Of a DNA stretch of 64,000 nucleotides, positions 10,156 to 19,835 are shown in pieces; position 1 is the stretch's first letter, and every line of letters starts with the position of its first letter. The translations under genes and the position numbers were made by a program. Under the pieces are notes generated by a model. The model ran no database searches. It was not told the DNA's origin and saw nothing but the letters and a program-made list of their open reading frames with translations. Location: the NCBI RefSeq assembly GCF_003201475.1, contig NZ_QJJK01000008.1, positions 186,001 through 250,000 on the forward strand. Reading direction: 5' to 3'. The DNA is from Chelatococcus asaccharovorans (GTDB lineage: Bacteria > Pseudomonadota > Alphaproteobacteria > Rhizobiales > Beijerinckiaceae).

Positions 10156-10284
10156 GGGATCTTCACACCGAACCCTCTGCGTAAAGCTTGAGGTTGCCGA
10201 TCGCTCGACCTATGTGTGAGCGACCATGCCGTATGCGCCGCATGGAGGTTTGTCGGTCAATCGCAGTCGCGGAGGAAAGTCATC

Positions 10285-11163
10285 ATGCCGTCAGCATTTC
10301 TGGCGGATCGCGGTGTCATCCGCATCTCCGGCACTGATGTCCTTGATTTTCTGCAGAACATCCTCACGTGCCGCCTGGACGATCTGCAACCCGGCGCGGG
10401 CCGTCTCGGCGCGCTGCTTTCGCCGCAGGGCAAGATCCTGTTCGACGGCCTGTTTGTGCCTGCGCCCGAGGGTGGCTTCCTGGTCGATACGGCACAGGCC
10501 TTCCTTCCCGATTTTCTCAAGCGGCTTACGTTCTACAAGCTGCGCAGCAAGGTCACCCTGGAGGACCTGTCGGCGACGCTTGCGGTCGCGGCGGGATGGG
10601 ATGATGCGCAGGAGCCGAAAGGCACATTGCTCGCCTATGACGACACCCGCGCTCCCGGTCTCGGCCGTCGCTTCATCGGCGAGCGGGCCGCCTTCGCGAC
10701 GGCCGGCCTTCTGGATGCCGCCGCCTATCACGCCCATCGCATCGCGCTCGGCGTGCCGGAAGGCGGGAAAGACTTCAGCTATGGCGACGCCTTCCCCCAC
10801 GAGACGATGATGGACCAGATGGGTGGCGTGGTCTTCGACAAGGGCTGCTACATCGGCCAGGAGGTCGTCTCGCGCATGCATCATCGCGGCACGGCGCGGA
10901 CGCGCATCGTCGTGGCGTCCTTTGCGGATGGCGAAGCGCCGGCCGCGGGCACGGCGGTGGAGGCGGGCGGCAAGCTCGTCGGCCAGCTCGGATCCCACGC
11001 CGGCCCCACCGCCCTCGCGATGCTGCGGCTCGACCGGGTCGTCGACGCGCAGGCCGCGGGCCTGCCGCTGCTTGCCGACGGCCGGCCGTTGACGGCTGCC
11101 CTGCCCGGCTATGCCAGCTTCTCCTTTCCCGCGACTGTCGCGACCGAAAGCCCGACACCATGA
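10285..11163 (+). CDS. ygfZ: Folate-binding protein YgfZ/CAF17-like
   Basis: A 292-residue protein of the YgfZ/IBA57 family, which helps assemble or repair certain Fe-S enzymes in a folate-dependent way. The family signature K-G-C-Y-x-G-Q-E is at residues 186-193 (C188), followed by VVSRMHHRG. The start at 10285 is firm: a strong GGAGGAAAG lies 6-7 nt before the ATG. Its stop overlaps the start of tag by four bases (ATGA), so the two are translationally coupled. Confidence 0.92.
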   Translation: MPSAFLADRGVIRISGTDVLDFLQNILTCRLDDLQPGAGRLGALLSPQGKILFDGLFVPAPEGGFLVDTAQAFLPDFLKRLTFYKLRSKVTLEDLSATLAVAAGWDDAQEPKGTLLAYDDTRAPGLGRRFIGERAAFATAGLLDAAAYHAHRIALGVPEGGKDFSYGDAFPHETMMDQMGGVVFDKGCYIGQEVVSRMHHRGTARTRIVVASFADGEAPAAGTAVEAGGKLVGQLGSHAGPTALAMLRLDRVVDAQAAGLPLLADGRPLTAALPGYASFSFPATVATESPTP

Positions 11164-11819
11164 CTGACGCAGTGAACGACGCCCCGAGTTCCGCTGGCGC
11201 CGATGGCCTCATCGATCATCCCGACGGCAAGCGGCGCTGCTGGTGGCCGGGGTTCGATCCGCTTTACGTCACCTACCACGATACCGAATGGGGGGTGCCC
11301 GAGTTCGACGATCGCGCCCTGTTCGAGAAGCTCATCCTCGACGGCTTCCAAGCCGGTCTCTCCTGGATCACCATCCTGAAGCGGCGCGATGGTTTTCGCG
11401 AGGCTTTCGCTGGTTTCGACCCGGAGGCGATCGTGCGCTTCGACGAGGCCAAGCGCGCCGAACTGATGCAGGACACCCGCATCATCCGCAACCGGGCCAA
11501 GATCGAGGGCACGGTGAAGAGCGCGCGCGCCTGGCTCGACATCATGGAGCGGGGCGGGTTCTCGCGCCTGCTCTGGGATATCGCCGGCGGGCGCCCGCAG
11601 CAGAGCAACCTGCGCACGCGCGGCGAGGCCAAGGCCGAGACCGAGACATCGCGCCGGATGTCCAAGGCGTTGAAAGCGGAGGGCTTCACCTTCTGCGGCC
11701 CGACGATCACCTATGCCTTCATGCAGGCTGTCGGGATGGTCAACGATCACCTGGTGGGCTGCTATCGCCATGCCGAATGCGCGGCGCTCGCCGACCAGAT
11801 GCCGGACGGGTTCCGCTAG
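11160..11819 (+). CDS. tag: DNA-3-methyladenine glycosylase I
   Basis: A 219-residue base-excision repair enzyme that removes 3-methyladenine. The zinc snap expected in Tag is visible: C27 and H40 (13 apart, in CWWPG and YHDTEWG), and the NDHLVGC His/Cys pair near the C terminus. The central LDGFQAGLSWITILKRRDGFR and CGPTITYAFMQA are typical. It overlaps ygfZ by 4 bp and the following HD gene by 1 bp. Confidence 0.95.
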   Translation: MTDAVNDAPSSAGADGLIDHPDGKRRCWWPGFDPLYVTYHDTEWGVPEFDDRALFEKLILDGFQAGLSWITILKRRDGFREAFAGFDPEAIVRFDEAKRAELMQDTRIIRNRAKIEGTVKSARAWLDIMERGGFSRLLWDIAGGRPQQSNLRTRGEAKAETETSRRMSKALKAEGFTFCGPTITYAFMQAVGMVNDHLVGCYRHAECAALADQMPDGFR

Positions 11820-12484
11820 TGGCTGCAGCAGGCAAAGGGGGAGCCAGGGCGGCACGGGCCTGGCAGCGCATGCTGTCCGGCCGGCGGCTTGATCTGCTCG
11901 ACCCCTCGCCGCTCGACATCGAGATCGAGGACATCGCCCATGGGCTGGCGCGCGTCGCCCGCTGGAACGGCCAGACGCGCGGTCCGCATATCTATTCCGT
12001 GGCCCAGCATTCGCTCCTGGTCGAGGCCATCGCCGCGCATATCGTGACGGCGAAGACGGCCGCGGTGGCGCAGTGGCAGCTCGGCGTGCTGCTGCACGAC
12101 GCCGCCGAATATGTCATCGGGGACATGATCTCGCCCTTCAAGACGGTGATGGGCGGCACCTACCGCGAGGTCGAGGCACGGCTCATGGCGGCCATTCATC
12201 TCCGCTTCGGGCTGCCGGCGACCCTGCGGGCGGATGTGCGCGACCTCGCCAAGCGGGCAGACCGGCAGGCGGCTTTCCTGGAAGCGACGCGGCTTGCCGG
12301 CTTCGACCGGACGGAGGCCCTGAAATTCTTCGGCCGGCCGGTGGCCTTGCCACAGTCCGTCTTGTCCTATCTCGAACCCTGGAGCGCCGATCAGGCCAAA
12401 GCCCGCTTCCTCGCGCGCTTTCAGCGCGTGAGTGCAGCGCCTGGTCCCTCGCGCGATGACGGCACGGTCGCGACGTCCGATTGA
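11819..12484 (+). CDS. HD-domain phosphohydrolase
   Basis: A protein of about 221 aa. HSLLVEAIAAH and LGVLLHDAAEYVIGD carry the H...HD...D metal ligands of an HD phosphohydrolase, probably a YfbR-like nucleotidase or related enzyme. The GTG start at 11819 shares its G with the tag stop codon; the next ATG is at 11870 and would shorten it by 17 residues. It is the third gene in a tight run from ygfZ, and phosphatase and NadQ-like genes follow. Confidence 0.8.
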   Translation: MAAAGKGGARAARAWQRMLSGRRLDLLDPSPLDIEIEDIAHGLARVARWNGQTRGPHIYSVAQHSLLVEAIAAHIVTAKTAAVAQWQLGVLLHDAAEYVIGDMISPFKTVMGGTYREVEARLMAAIHLRFGLPATLRADVRDLAKRADRQAAFLEATRLAGFDRTEALKFFGRPVALPQSVLSYLEPWSADQAKARFLARFQRVSAAPGPSRDDGTVATSD

Positions 12485-12626
12485 ACGAGGCAACAGCATA
12501 GGGGCGCGGACAGCCTCTTTGCGGTTAGCGCTGAATCAATCCGTTCTAGCGATCTGACCGTAAACACGAATCGCCTTATGGTTGCATCCTTGACCGTCGT
12601 GACGATGACTCGTTTGGATCGACCCC

Positions 12627-13145
12627 ATGCCCGCCATCCATGTCTGCCCCCTGTCCCGGCTCTCGGAGACCATGGAAGCCTCCTCGGCCAGCCATCTCAT
12701 CTCCCTGACGAGCGGTAGCGCCACCATGGCAACGCCGGATGCGATCGCCGCTGACCACCACCTCAGCATCTGCATGAGCGACATCGTCGCGCCGCTCGAG
12801 GGTCATGTCCTGCCGGATGTGGAACATGTGGATGCGCTCCTCGGCTTCGTCCGCGACTGGCCGCGTGAGCACCCTCTGGTCATTCACTGCTATGCCGGCA
12901 TCAGCCGTTCCACGGCGGCGGCACTGGTCGCCGTCTGCGCCTTGAACCGGAACCAGGATGCGGTGGAGGCGGCCAAAGCCCTGCGCCTCGCCTCGCCTTC
13001 GGCAACGCCGAACATCCGCTTCATCGAGGTCGCCGACGCGCGCCTCGGCTATGAAGGGCGGCTCGTCGCAGCCACCCATGCCATCGGCCGCGGCTGTGAT
13101 GCCTTCGAGGGTGAGCCCTTCGTGCTTCCCCTCCATGACGCCTGA
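12627..13145 (+). CDS. Tyrosine/dual-specificity phosphatase-like protein
   Basis: A 172-residue protein with the P-loop HCYAGISRS: C88 is the nucleophile and R94 binds phosphate (C-x5-R). A candidate general acid lies in the preceding 40 residues. Bacterial members act on phosphotyrosine or small phosphorylated metabolites; the target is unknown. The NadQ-like gene starts 15 bp downstream in the same direction, suggesting co-transcription. Confidence 0.85.
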   Translation: MPAIHVCPLSRLSETMEASSASHLISLTSGSATMATPDAIAADHHLSICMSDIVAPLEGHVLPDVEHVDALLGFVRDWPREHPLVIHCYAGISRSTAAALVAVCALNRNQDAVEAAKALRLASPSATPNIRFIEVADARLGYEGRLVAATHAIGRGCDAFEGEPFVLPLHDA

Positions 13146-13160
13146 GCGCGGACCCCAGGC

Positions 13161-14144
13161 ATGAAGCCGCCCACCCCGCCGACGACCGCGATCGAGATCG
13201 GCCTTGCCGCCGCGATCGTCGTGGTCAAGGGCGATGTGCCGCAGATCCTCGTGGCACGCGGGGGCGACGCGACGCCGGGCCTGCCATTCGGTATCTTCGA
13301 CCCGCAAGCCCATCGCACCTTCGAGATCGGGCTCAGGGCCTGGGTGAAGGAACAGACCGGCTTCAGCCTCGGCTATGTCGAGCAGCTCTACACCTTCGGC
13401 GATCGCGGCCGGCATGCCCGGCGCGGCGACGGCGAACCGCATGAGGTGTCGGTCGGCTATCTCGCCTTGACCCGGCTCGGCGGCGAGGCGAGCGAGGTGC
13501 CGACCACCGCGCGGCTCCTGCCCTGGTATCATTTCTTCCCCTGGGAGGACTGGCGCCAAGGCAAGCCCGAATGCCTTGCCGCGCTCATGCCGGCGCTTGA
13601 GGACTGGGCCGGCGATGTCGTCGCCGACAGGGAGGACATCGAGCGGCGCGGGTTGTCACGCCGCGAGCGGCTCCGGCTCAGCTTTGGCTCGGCGAGCATC
13701 CCTTGGGATGAGGAAAAGGCACTCGACCGCTACGAACTGCTCTATGAAGCCGGTCTCGTCGGCGAGGCCTTGCGTGACGGACGGCCAAGCGCAGAGGCTC
13801 GCGAAAGCTTGCCGCCGGCCGGCGAGATGATGCGCTTCGACCACCGCCGGATTCTCGCGACCGCCATCAGCCGCCTCCGCGCCAAGCTGAAATACCGGCC
13901 GCTCATCTTCGAGCTCATGCCGCCCACCTTCACCTTGACCGCATTACAGCGTACCGTCGAAGCGATCGCCGGCCGCCACCTGCACAAGCAGAACTTCCGG
14001 CGGTTCGTGGAAGGCACGGCGCTCGTCGAGCCGACCGGCGACATGGCACCGACCGCCGGGCGCCCCGCCGCCGTGTTTCGCTTTCGCCGCGAGGTCTTGC
14101 AGGAGAGGCCGACGCTTGGCCTGCGCTTGGGCGGGCGGGGCTGA
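13161..14144 (+). CDS. nadQ: NAD biosynthesis regulator (NadQ/COG4111-like; Nudix-like plus winged helix)
   Basis: A 327-residue protein. The first 150 residues have a Nudix-like fold outline, but the Nudix box is degenerate (no REUxEExGU), fitting a ligand sensor rather than an enzyme. The C-terminal third (about 240-320, PLIFELMPPTFTLTALQRTVEAI then LHKQNFRRFVE and FRFRREVL) is like the winged-helix part of NrtR-type regulators. COG4111 proteins in alphaproteobacteria were proposed by comparative genomics to repress nadABC (NadQ). Two palindromes ahead of nadA in this window fit such a regulator. The gene name is an assignment by family resemblance. Confidence 0.75.
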   Translation: MKPPTPPTTAIEIGLAAAIVVVKGDVPQILVARGGDATPGLPFGIFDPQAHRTFEIGLRAWVKEQTGFSLGYVEQLYTFGDRGRHARRGDGEPHEVSVGYLALTRLGGEASEVPTTARLLPWYHFFPWEDWRQGKPECLAALMPALEDWAGDVVADREDIERRGLSRRERLRLSFGSASIPWDEEKALDRYELLYEAGLVGEALRDGRPSAEARESLPPAGEMMRFDHRRILATAISRLRAKLKYRPLIFELMPPTFTLTALQRTVEAIAGRHLHKQNFRRFVEGTALVEPTGDMAPTAGRPAAVFRFRREVLQERPTLGLRLGGRG

Positions 14145-14196
14145 CACCGTCGCTGGCGCCACAACGCATATCGTTCTTTTGAGGTAAGGCGACGCC

Positions 14197-16953
14197 ATGG
14201 AATGGGTACTGCTCGGGCTGCTGATACTCGCCCTGCCGATCATGACGATCGCCAGCTTTGTCATGGCCTTGGGTCTCAGGCAACGCACCCGCGTGCTTGA
14301 GGCAAAGGTGGAGGGACTGGAGCGGGCTTTGATATCCGGCCTGCCGCAATCCCACACAGCGGCGGCGCCTCCGCCTGAACAGCTGGAGCCACCTTCAGAG
14401 GACGAGGCCGAAACGCTGGGGAGTCCGACGGAGGAGCCAGCGGACGCCGTTACGCCCGAACCGACGCCGGAGCCCGACATTCCCGAATGGGCGCAGGCGG
14501 CCCGCGAAGACACACCGGACGCGGCCGAAGCGGTGCCCGCGGCACCCCGCCCTGGCCTGGAGGAAAGGCTCGGTTCGCGCTGGGCGGTGTGGGTCGGCGG
14601 CGTGGCCTTGGCGCTCGGCGGCTTCCTGCTCGTGCGCTTTTCCGTCGAACAGGGCTATTTCGGTCCCGGCATGCGCGTCATGGGCGCGGCGCTTCTCGCG
14701 CTTGTTCTGGTCGCGGCGGGCGAATGGTTCCGCCGGCGTGAACGCGGCGCCGCCTTTGCCGGGATCCCCTCCGCGCATGTGCCGAGCGTGCTGACGGCCG
14801 CCGGGACGGCGACCGCCTTCGCGACGGTCTATGCATCTTACGCACTCTACGACTTCATCAGCCCCGCCACCGCCTTCGTGCTGCTTGGCCTCGTCTCGCT
14901 GGCGACGCTGACGGCCTCGGTCCTGCACGGGCCGGCGCTGGCAGCGCTGGGGCTTCTCGCGGCCCTCGTCTCGCCGCTGCTCGTCTCCACGGACGAACCC
15001 GAGCCCTGGGCGCTGGTGATCTATCTCCTGTTTCCCGTGGCGGCCTCCTACGCGCTTGCCCGATTCCGGCTGTGGAAATGGCTCGCGGTCTCGGCTGCGC
15101 TCGGCGCCGCCCTCTGGGGCGGCTTCCTCATCCTGGCCTTCAGTGCCGGTCATGCACCCCCGCTCCTGAGCCATATCGTCCTCCAGGCCTTGCTGGCGAT
15201 CGCGCTTCTCGTCGTCGATCCGAACCGGGGCGTGGAGGAGGAGCGCGCCAATCCCGATCCGCTCGGCCTCGGCGTGCTGGCCCTTTTCGCCGGGCTCGGC
15301 GGGCTCGCCATGACGGTATCGCTCGACGGCGGCACCCGCGCGCTCTTTGGCGGGATCATGGTCGGCGTCTATGTCGCCACCGCGGTCCGGATCGCACCGG
15401 CCGCCGCTGGCGCGGCGCTGGCCGCCGCCATCGCCGGCGCCACGCTTTTCCTGTGGCCGGTTGCCAGGGAAGCGCGCGCCGAACCGCAGAACGTGCTGCC
15501 CGGCGGCGCGGGCAGCATCCCGATGCCCGAGACGCTCAGCCTCTATCTCACCTTCGCCATCGGCAGCGGCGCGGCCGTGGCGCTGGGGAGCCTCTGGCGT
15601 CTTCTCCGCGGCGCGCGCCTGCCCTTCGTCACCATCGCCTCCTATGCGGGTGCGGCCACCGTCGGGCCGCTCGCACTCCTCGTCATCGCCTATTGGCGTG
15701 TCGCCGGCTTCGACAAGAGCATTCCCTTCGCTTTGGTCGCGGCCGGCCTCGGCCTTGCCGCCACCTACGCCGCGCGGCTGATGCGGACGCGGGAAGCGGA
15801 AGCGCCCGTGCTGGCACTCGGCACCGGCGCCTTTGCCGCGGCTGCGGTCGCGGCGCTGGCACTCGGCCTCACCTTCGCGCTCGACAAGGGCATGCTGACG
15901 GTGGCCTTCGCGCTGGCCGCACTCGGGACGGCGTGGGTCGGCTGGCTCTGCCGCATTCCGGCGCTGCGCTATGTGGTCGGGGCGATCGGCATCCTCGTCC
16001 TCGGCCGCGTCATCTGGGATCCGACCCTCACGGGCGGCGATCTCGGCACGACCCCGATCCTGAACTGGCTGCTCTGGGGCTACGGCGTGCCGGCGGTCAG
16101 CTTCGGCCTTGCCGCGGTCATCCTGGCCCGGCATGGCCGTGACGCCATCACGCAGCTCTGCGAGAGCCTGTCGATCGTCTTCGCGGCGCTGCTCGTCTTC
16201 TTCCAGATCCGCCATGCGCTCAACGGCGGTGACGTTCTCAAGGAGGCTTCGAGCCTGGTCGAAGCCGGGCTGATGGTGACATCGAGCCTTCTGTTCTCTC
16301 TGGTCATGGTGCGCTTCGACGCCCGCCGCCGCGATCCCGTCTATCGTGTCGCGTCGCTTCTGTTCGGCGCCTTCTCGCTGGCGGTGTCCTTCGGCCTGCT
16401 GGCGGTCGTCGACAACCCCGCCTTCTCGGGCGATGCCATTCCCGGCGGTGCGATCTTCAACGGACTTCTTCTCGGCTATCTCATTCCGGCGCTCGCCGCC
16501 TTTGCGGTGGCGTGGTATGCGCGGCCAAACCGGCCGGCATGGTATGTCTACACCGCGGCCGGCCTCGGCCTGTTCCTGCATCTCCTCTATATGCTCCTGG
16601 AGATCCGCAGGCTGTTCCAGGGGCCGGTGGTCAGCCTCTGGCGGATGACCGGCGAGACCGAACTCTGGGTTTATTCGCTGGCCCTGATCGCCATGGGCGT
16701 ACTGCTGCTCGCCATCGGGCTGTTGTGGAATCTTCGCCTCGCCAGGCTTCTCTCCGGCGCCTATATCCTCGCCGCCGTGCTCAAGGTCTTTCTGGTGGAT
16801 CTGGCTAATCTGGAAGGCGCGCTCAGGGCGCTCTCCTTCATCGGCCTCGGCCTCGTCCTGGTCGGCATCGGCCTCGCCTATCAGAAGCTTCTCCTGAGGA
16901 CGCGACCAGGTCCGCCGCCTCCTCGCACGCCGATCGCCGCGCCGCCGCAATAA
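14197..16953 (+). CDS. DUF2339 multi-spanning membrane protein
   Basis: A 918-residue protein. It has an N-terminal membrane segment (residues 3-24), a short coiled-coil-like stretch, and a Pro/Glu-rich linker (about 50-115). Then LEERLGSRWAVWVGGVALALGGFLLVR marks the start of the DUF2339 domain, with some 20 or more hydrophobic helices to the C terminus. The function of DUF2339 is unknown. The C terminus is Pro-rich (PGPPPPRTP). The ATG has a GAGGTAAGG-type ribosome-binding site just upstream. It stands alone between nadQ and xseB. Confidence 0.88.
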   Translation: MEWVLLGLLILALPIMTIASFVMALGLRQRTRVLEAKVEGLERALISGLPQSHTAAAPPPEQLEPPSEDEAETLGSPTEEPADAVTPEPTPEPDIPEWAQAAREDTPDAAEAVPAAPRPGLEERLGSRWAVWVGGVALALGGFLLVRFSVEQGYFGPGMRVMGAALLALVLVAAGEWFRRRERGAAFAGIPSAHVPSVLTAAGTATAFATVYASYALYDFISPATAFVLLGLVSLATLTASVLHGPALAALGLLAALVSPLLVSTDEPEPWALVIYLLFPVAASYALARFRLWKWLAVSAALGAALWGGFLILAFSAGHAPPLLSHIVLQALLAIALLVVDPNRGVEEERANPDPLGLGVLALFAGLGGLAMTVSLDGGTRALFGGIMVGVYVATAVRIAPAAAGAALAAAIAGATLFLWPVAREARAEPQNVLPGGAGSIPMPETLSLYLTFAIGSGAAVALGSLWRLLRGARLPFVTIASYAGAATVGPLALLVIAYWRVAGFDKSIPFALVAAGLGLAATYAARLMRTREAEAPVLALGTGAFAAAAVAALALGLTFALDKGMLTVAFALAALGTAWVGWLCRIPALRYVVGAIGILVLGRVIWDPTLTGGDLGTTPILNWLLWGYGVPAVSFGLAAVILARHGRDAITQLCESLSIVFAALLVFFQIRHALNGGDVLKEASSLVEAGLMVTSSLLFSLVMVRFDARRRDPVYRVASLLFGAFSLAVSFGLLAVVDNPAFSGDAIPGGAIFNGLLLGYLIPALAAFAVAWYARPNRPAWYVYTAAGLGLFLHLLYMLLEIRRLFQGPVVSLWRMTGETELWVYSLALIAMGVLLLAIGLLWNLRLARLLSGAYILAAVLKVFLVDLANLEGALRALSFIGLGLVLVGIGLAYQKLLLRTRPGPPPPRTPIAAPPQ

Positions 16954-17004
16954 AGCCGCGGGGGACGGGGACAAGGTGGATGGCCCCGGGCTTTGAGGCT
17001 TGAC

Positions 17005-17049
17005 GCTTGCAAGCTCGAAGCTTGCAGGTTCCAGGCTTGCAACTTGGGG
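17005..17049. repeat. 15-bp imperfect tandem repeat upstream of xseB
   Basis: Three units start at 17005, 17020 and 17035, each beginning GCTTGCA. They lie in the leader of xseB, 25 bp before its ATG. Confidence 0.7.
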
Positions 17050-17073
17050 GGCAAACGGGTGATAACGCGCATC

Positions 17074-17394
17074 ATGAGCCAGGATGTTTCGACCAAGGAT
17101 GCCTCTTTGACCAAAGGTTCCTCTTTGACCAAGGGTTCCTCCGGCGCCACCGATCAGGCCGACATCGCCGCCCTGCCTTTCGAGCGAGCGCTGGCGGAGT
17201 TGGAGCAGATCGTCGCGCGGCTGGAACGCGGCGACGTGGCGCTTGAGGAATCACTTGCCATCTATGAGCGTGGCGAGGCTTTGAAGGCGCATTGCGAGGC
17301 GCTGCTGAAGCGTGCAGAGCAGCGCATCGAGAAGATCACCCTGTCGTCAGACGGACGCGCGACGGGGACAGAGCCGCTCGACGTGGAGACCTGA
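17074..17394 (+). CDS. xseB: Exodeoxyribonuclease VII small subunit
   Basis: A 106-residue protein, longer than the usual 75-85 aa because of an N-terminal extension built from a tandem repeat (TKDASL / TKGSSL / TKGSS). The family core is [36 protein letters not shown], in two helices, followed by [12 protein letters not shown]. XseB subunits bind XseA to form ExoVII, which degrades single-stranded DNA. The large subunit is not in the window. The next gene is dxs, an order common in proteobacteria. Confidence 0.92.
   Translation: MSQDVSTKDASLTKGSSLTKGSSGATDQADIAALPFERALAELEQIVARLERGDVALEESLAIYERGEALKAHCEALLKRAEQRIEKITLSSDGRATGTEPLDVET
17089..17142 (+). repeat. 3 x 18-bp tandem repeat inside the xseB N terminus
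   Basis: Units start at 17089, 17107 and 17125 (pattern TTGACCAA(A/G)GGTTCCTC). They encode the Thr/Lys/Ser-rich repeat in the N-terminal extension of XseB. The second and third units differ at only two positions. Confidence 0.85.
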
Positions 17395-17470
17395 TCGACC
17401 CGTCCGACCGGATCGACCAGTCCGCCTGTGTCGAGCGGGTCGGTCATCCCTATGCGTGAGGACCCCTGCC

Positions 17471-19432
17471 GTGCCGGCATTGACCCCCCTTCTGGACACG
17501 ATCGCCCTGCCCGAGGATCTGAGGCGCCTGCCCGACGCAGCGCTGCGGCAGGTCGCGGACGAGTTGCGGCAGGAGACGATCAGCGCGGTCTCGATCACAG
17601 GGGGCCATCTCGGTGCGGGACTTGGCGTCGTCGAACTGACCGTTGCGCTCCATCACGTCTTCGACACACCGTATGACCGCATCATCTGGGACGTCGGCCA
17701 TCAGGCCTACCCGCACAAGATTCTCACCGGACGGCGCGACCGCATCCGCACCCTGCGCAAGCCGGGTGGCCTGTCCGGCTTCACCCGCCGCTCCGAGAGC
17801 GAATACGACCCGTTCGGCGCCGCGCATTCCTCGACCTCCATCTCGGCCGGGCTCGGCATGGCCGTCGCCCAGACGCTGGACGAGGCGAGCGGCAGAGACC
17901 CGGGCGGCAAGGATCCGGGCGAGAAGGCTTCGGCCAAGAAGCCGCGCAACGTCGTCGCGGTCATCGGCGACGGCGCCATGTCGGCCGGCATGGCCTATGA
18001 GGCGATGAACAATGCCGGCGCGATGAACGCGCGGCTCATCGTCATCCTCAACGACAACGACATGTCGATCGCGCCGCCGGCGGGCGCCATGTCGGCCTAT
18101 CTCGCGCGTCTCGTCTCCGGCGGCACCTACCGCTCGATCCGCGAGGTCGGCAAGCAGCTCGCCCGCCACCTGCCGAAGTTCCTCTATGAGAAGGCGCAAC
18201 GCGCCGAGGAATATGCCCGCGGCTTCTGGACGGGCGGCACGCTGTTCGAGGAACTCGGCTTCTACTATGTCGGCCCGATCGACGGCCACAACCTCGACCA
18301 CCTGCTGCCGGTGCTGCGCAACGCCCGGGATGCGACCTCCGGACCGATCCTCGTCCATGTGGTCACCCAGAAGGGCAAGGGCTATGCGCCCGCCGAGGCC
18401 TCGGCCGACAAATACCACGGGGTTGGCACCTTCGATGTCATCACCGGGGTCCAGGCCAAGCCCAAGAGCAATGCGCCCGCCTATACCAAGGTCTTTGCCG
18501 AAAGCCTGATCACGGCGGCGCGCGCGGATGAGAAGATCGTCGCCGTCACCGCCGCGATGCCCTCCGGCACGGGGCTCGACCTGTTCGGCCAGGCCTTCCC
18601 GACGCGAACCTTCGACGTCGGCATCGCCGAGCAGCATGCGGTGACCTTCGCGGCCGGCCTCGCGACGGAGGGCTACAAGCCCTTCTGCGCCATCTATTCC
18701 ACCTTCCTGCAGCGCGCCTATGACCAGGTGGTCCACGACGTCGCCATCCAGAAGCTGCCGGTGCGTTTCGCCATCGACCGGGCCGGGCTCGTCGGGGCGG
18801 ACGGCGCGACCCATGCCGGCTCCTTCGACATCGGCTTCCTCGGCGCGCTGCCGGATATGGTCGTGATGGCGGCCGCCGACGAGGCGGAGCTCGTCCATAT
18901 GGTCGCGACCGCCGCCGCCTATGACGCGGGGCCGATCGCCTTCCGCTACCCGCGTGGCGACGGGGTGGGCGTCGACATGCCGGAGAAGGGTATCCCGCTT
19001 GCGATCGGCAAGGGACGCATCCTGCGCGAGGGCACGCGCGTCGCCCTGCTGTCACTCGGCACGCGGCTGGCGGATTCGCTGAAAGCGGCTGAGATTCTCG
19101 AGGCGCGCGGGATCTCCACGACCGTCGCCGACGCCCGTTTCGCCAAGCCGCTCGATCTCGACCTGATCCGCCGGCTCGCCCGCGCGCATGAATGCCTCAT
19201 CACCGTCGAGGAGGGCGCGGTGGGCGGCTTCGGCGCCTTCGTCCTGCAGAGCCTCGCGGCCGAGGGCGCGCTCGACCGTGGCCTGAAGGTGCGGACGCTG
19301 ACGCTCCCCGACGCCTATATCGACCACGGCAAACCGGAAGCGATGTATGCGGCTGCCGGCCTCGATGCGGCAGGCATCGTCGCGCAGGTCTTCGCGACAC
19401 TCGGGCAGGCCGAGGTGGCGCGCAGCGCCTGA
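17471..19432 (+). CDS. dxs: 1-deoxy-D-xylulose-5-phosphate synthase
   Basis: A 653-residue thiamine-diphosphate enzyme that condenses pyruvate and glyceraldehyde 3-phosphate, the first step of the MEP isoprenoid pathway. Visible motifs are [34 protein letters not shown], the ThDP motif [18 protein letters not shown], and [15 protein letters not shown] in the transketolase-like half. A Gly/Lys/Pro-rich loop of about 18 residues ([19 protein letters not shown], about 140-158) is inserted just before the ThDP motif; most Dxs proteins are shorter there. The GTG start at 17471 was chosen because GTGAGGA lies 8 nt upstream and it gives the usual N terminus. Confidence 0.96.
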   Translation: MPALTPLLDTIALPEDLRRLPDAALRQVADELRQETISAVSITGGHLGAGLGVVELTVALHHVFDTPYDRIIWDVGHQAYPHKILTGRRDRIRTLRKPGGLSGFTRRSESEYDPFGAAHSSTSISAGLGMAVAQTLDEASGRDPGGKDPGEKASAKKPRNVVAVIGDGAMSAGMAYEAMNNAGAMNARLIVILNDNDMSIAPPAGAMSAYLARLVSGGTYRSIREVGKQLARHLPKFLYEKAQRAEEYARGFWTGGTLFEELGFYYVGPIDGHNLDHLLPVLRNARDATSGPILVHVVTQKGKGYAPAEASADKYHGVGTFDVITGVQAKPKSNAPAYTKVFAESLITAARADEKIVAVTAAMPSGTGLDLFGQAFPTRTFDVGIAEQHAVTFAAGLATEGYKPFCAIYSTFLQRAYDQVVHDVAIQKLPVRFAIDRAGLVGADGATHAGSFDIGFLGALPDMVVMAAADEAELVHMVATAAAYDAGPIAFRYPRGDGVGVDMPEKGIPLAIGKGRILREGTRVALLSLGTRLADSLKAAEILEARGISTTVADARFAKPLDLDLIRRLARAHECLITVEEGAVGGFGAFVLQSLAAEGALDRGLKVRTLTLPDAYIDHGKPEAMYAAAGLDAAGIVAQVFATLGQAEVARSA

Positions 19433-19553
19433 AGGCCCGGTGATGACGGCGCGGCCTCGCCCGGGTTCCTGGCCCGGGATCGTGACCACTCGGCCGACTT
19501 GCAATGTCTTGCCGCGTACCCCATTCTTCCTCTCCGGCACGAGGAAGAAAGCC

Positions 19554-19835
19554 ATGGCCCTCAACATCAAATCCGCCGAGACCGAGCGGCTCGCCCGCGA
19601 GGTTGCGGCCCTGACCGGCGACACGATTACGGAAGCCGTGCGCAAGGGCCTTCTTCTGTTGCAGGAGGAAGCGCGAGCCGCACGCGAGGCCGAGATCGAA
19701 CGCAAGATGCAGGCGATCCGGGAGATTCAGGAGCGCGTGCGGAAGCTCGGCCCCATTCCGAAGATCACCAAGCGCGATTTCGACGAACTTTGGGGCGAAG
19801 TCGACGAAGACGACGATGCTGATCGTCGTCGATAG
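19554..19835 (+). CDS. vapB: VapB-type antitoxin (PSK family)
   Basis: A 93-residue protein. MALNIKSAETERLAREVAALTGDTITEAVRKGLL is the N-terminal DNA-binding segment of PSK/VapB antitoxins. A charged helix follows, then a C-terminal KRDFDELW that would wrap the toxin. GAGGAAGAAA is placed well before the ATG. Its end overlaps the toxin gene by 20 bp, typical of vapBC. The pair probably represses its own promoter. Confidence 0.9.
   Translation: MALNIKSAETERLAREVAALTGDTITEAVRKGLLLLQEEARAAREAEIERKMQAIREIQERVRKLGPIPKITKRDFDELWGEVDEDDDADRRR

Noticed and set aside
14395-16974. An 859-codon open frame antisense to the DUF2339 gene
   Set aside because: Its translation is Arg/Glu/Gln-rich with no domain, typical of the complement of a hydrophobic membrane-protein gene in high-GC DNA.
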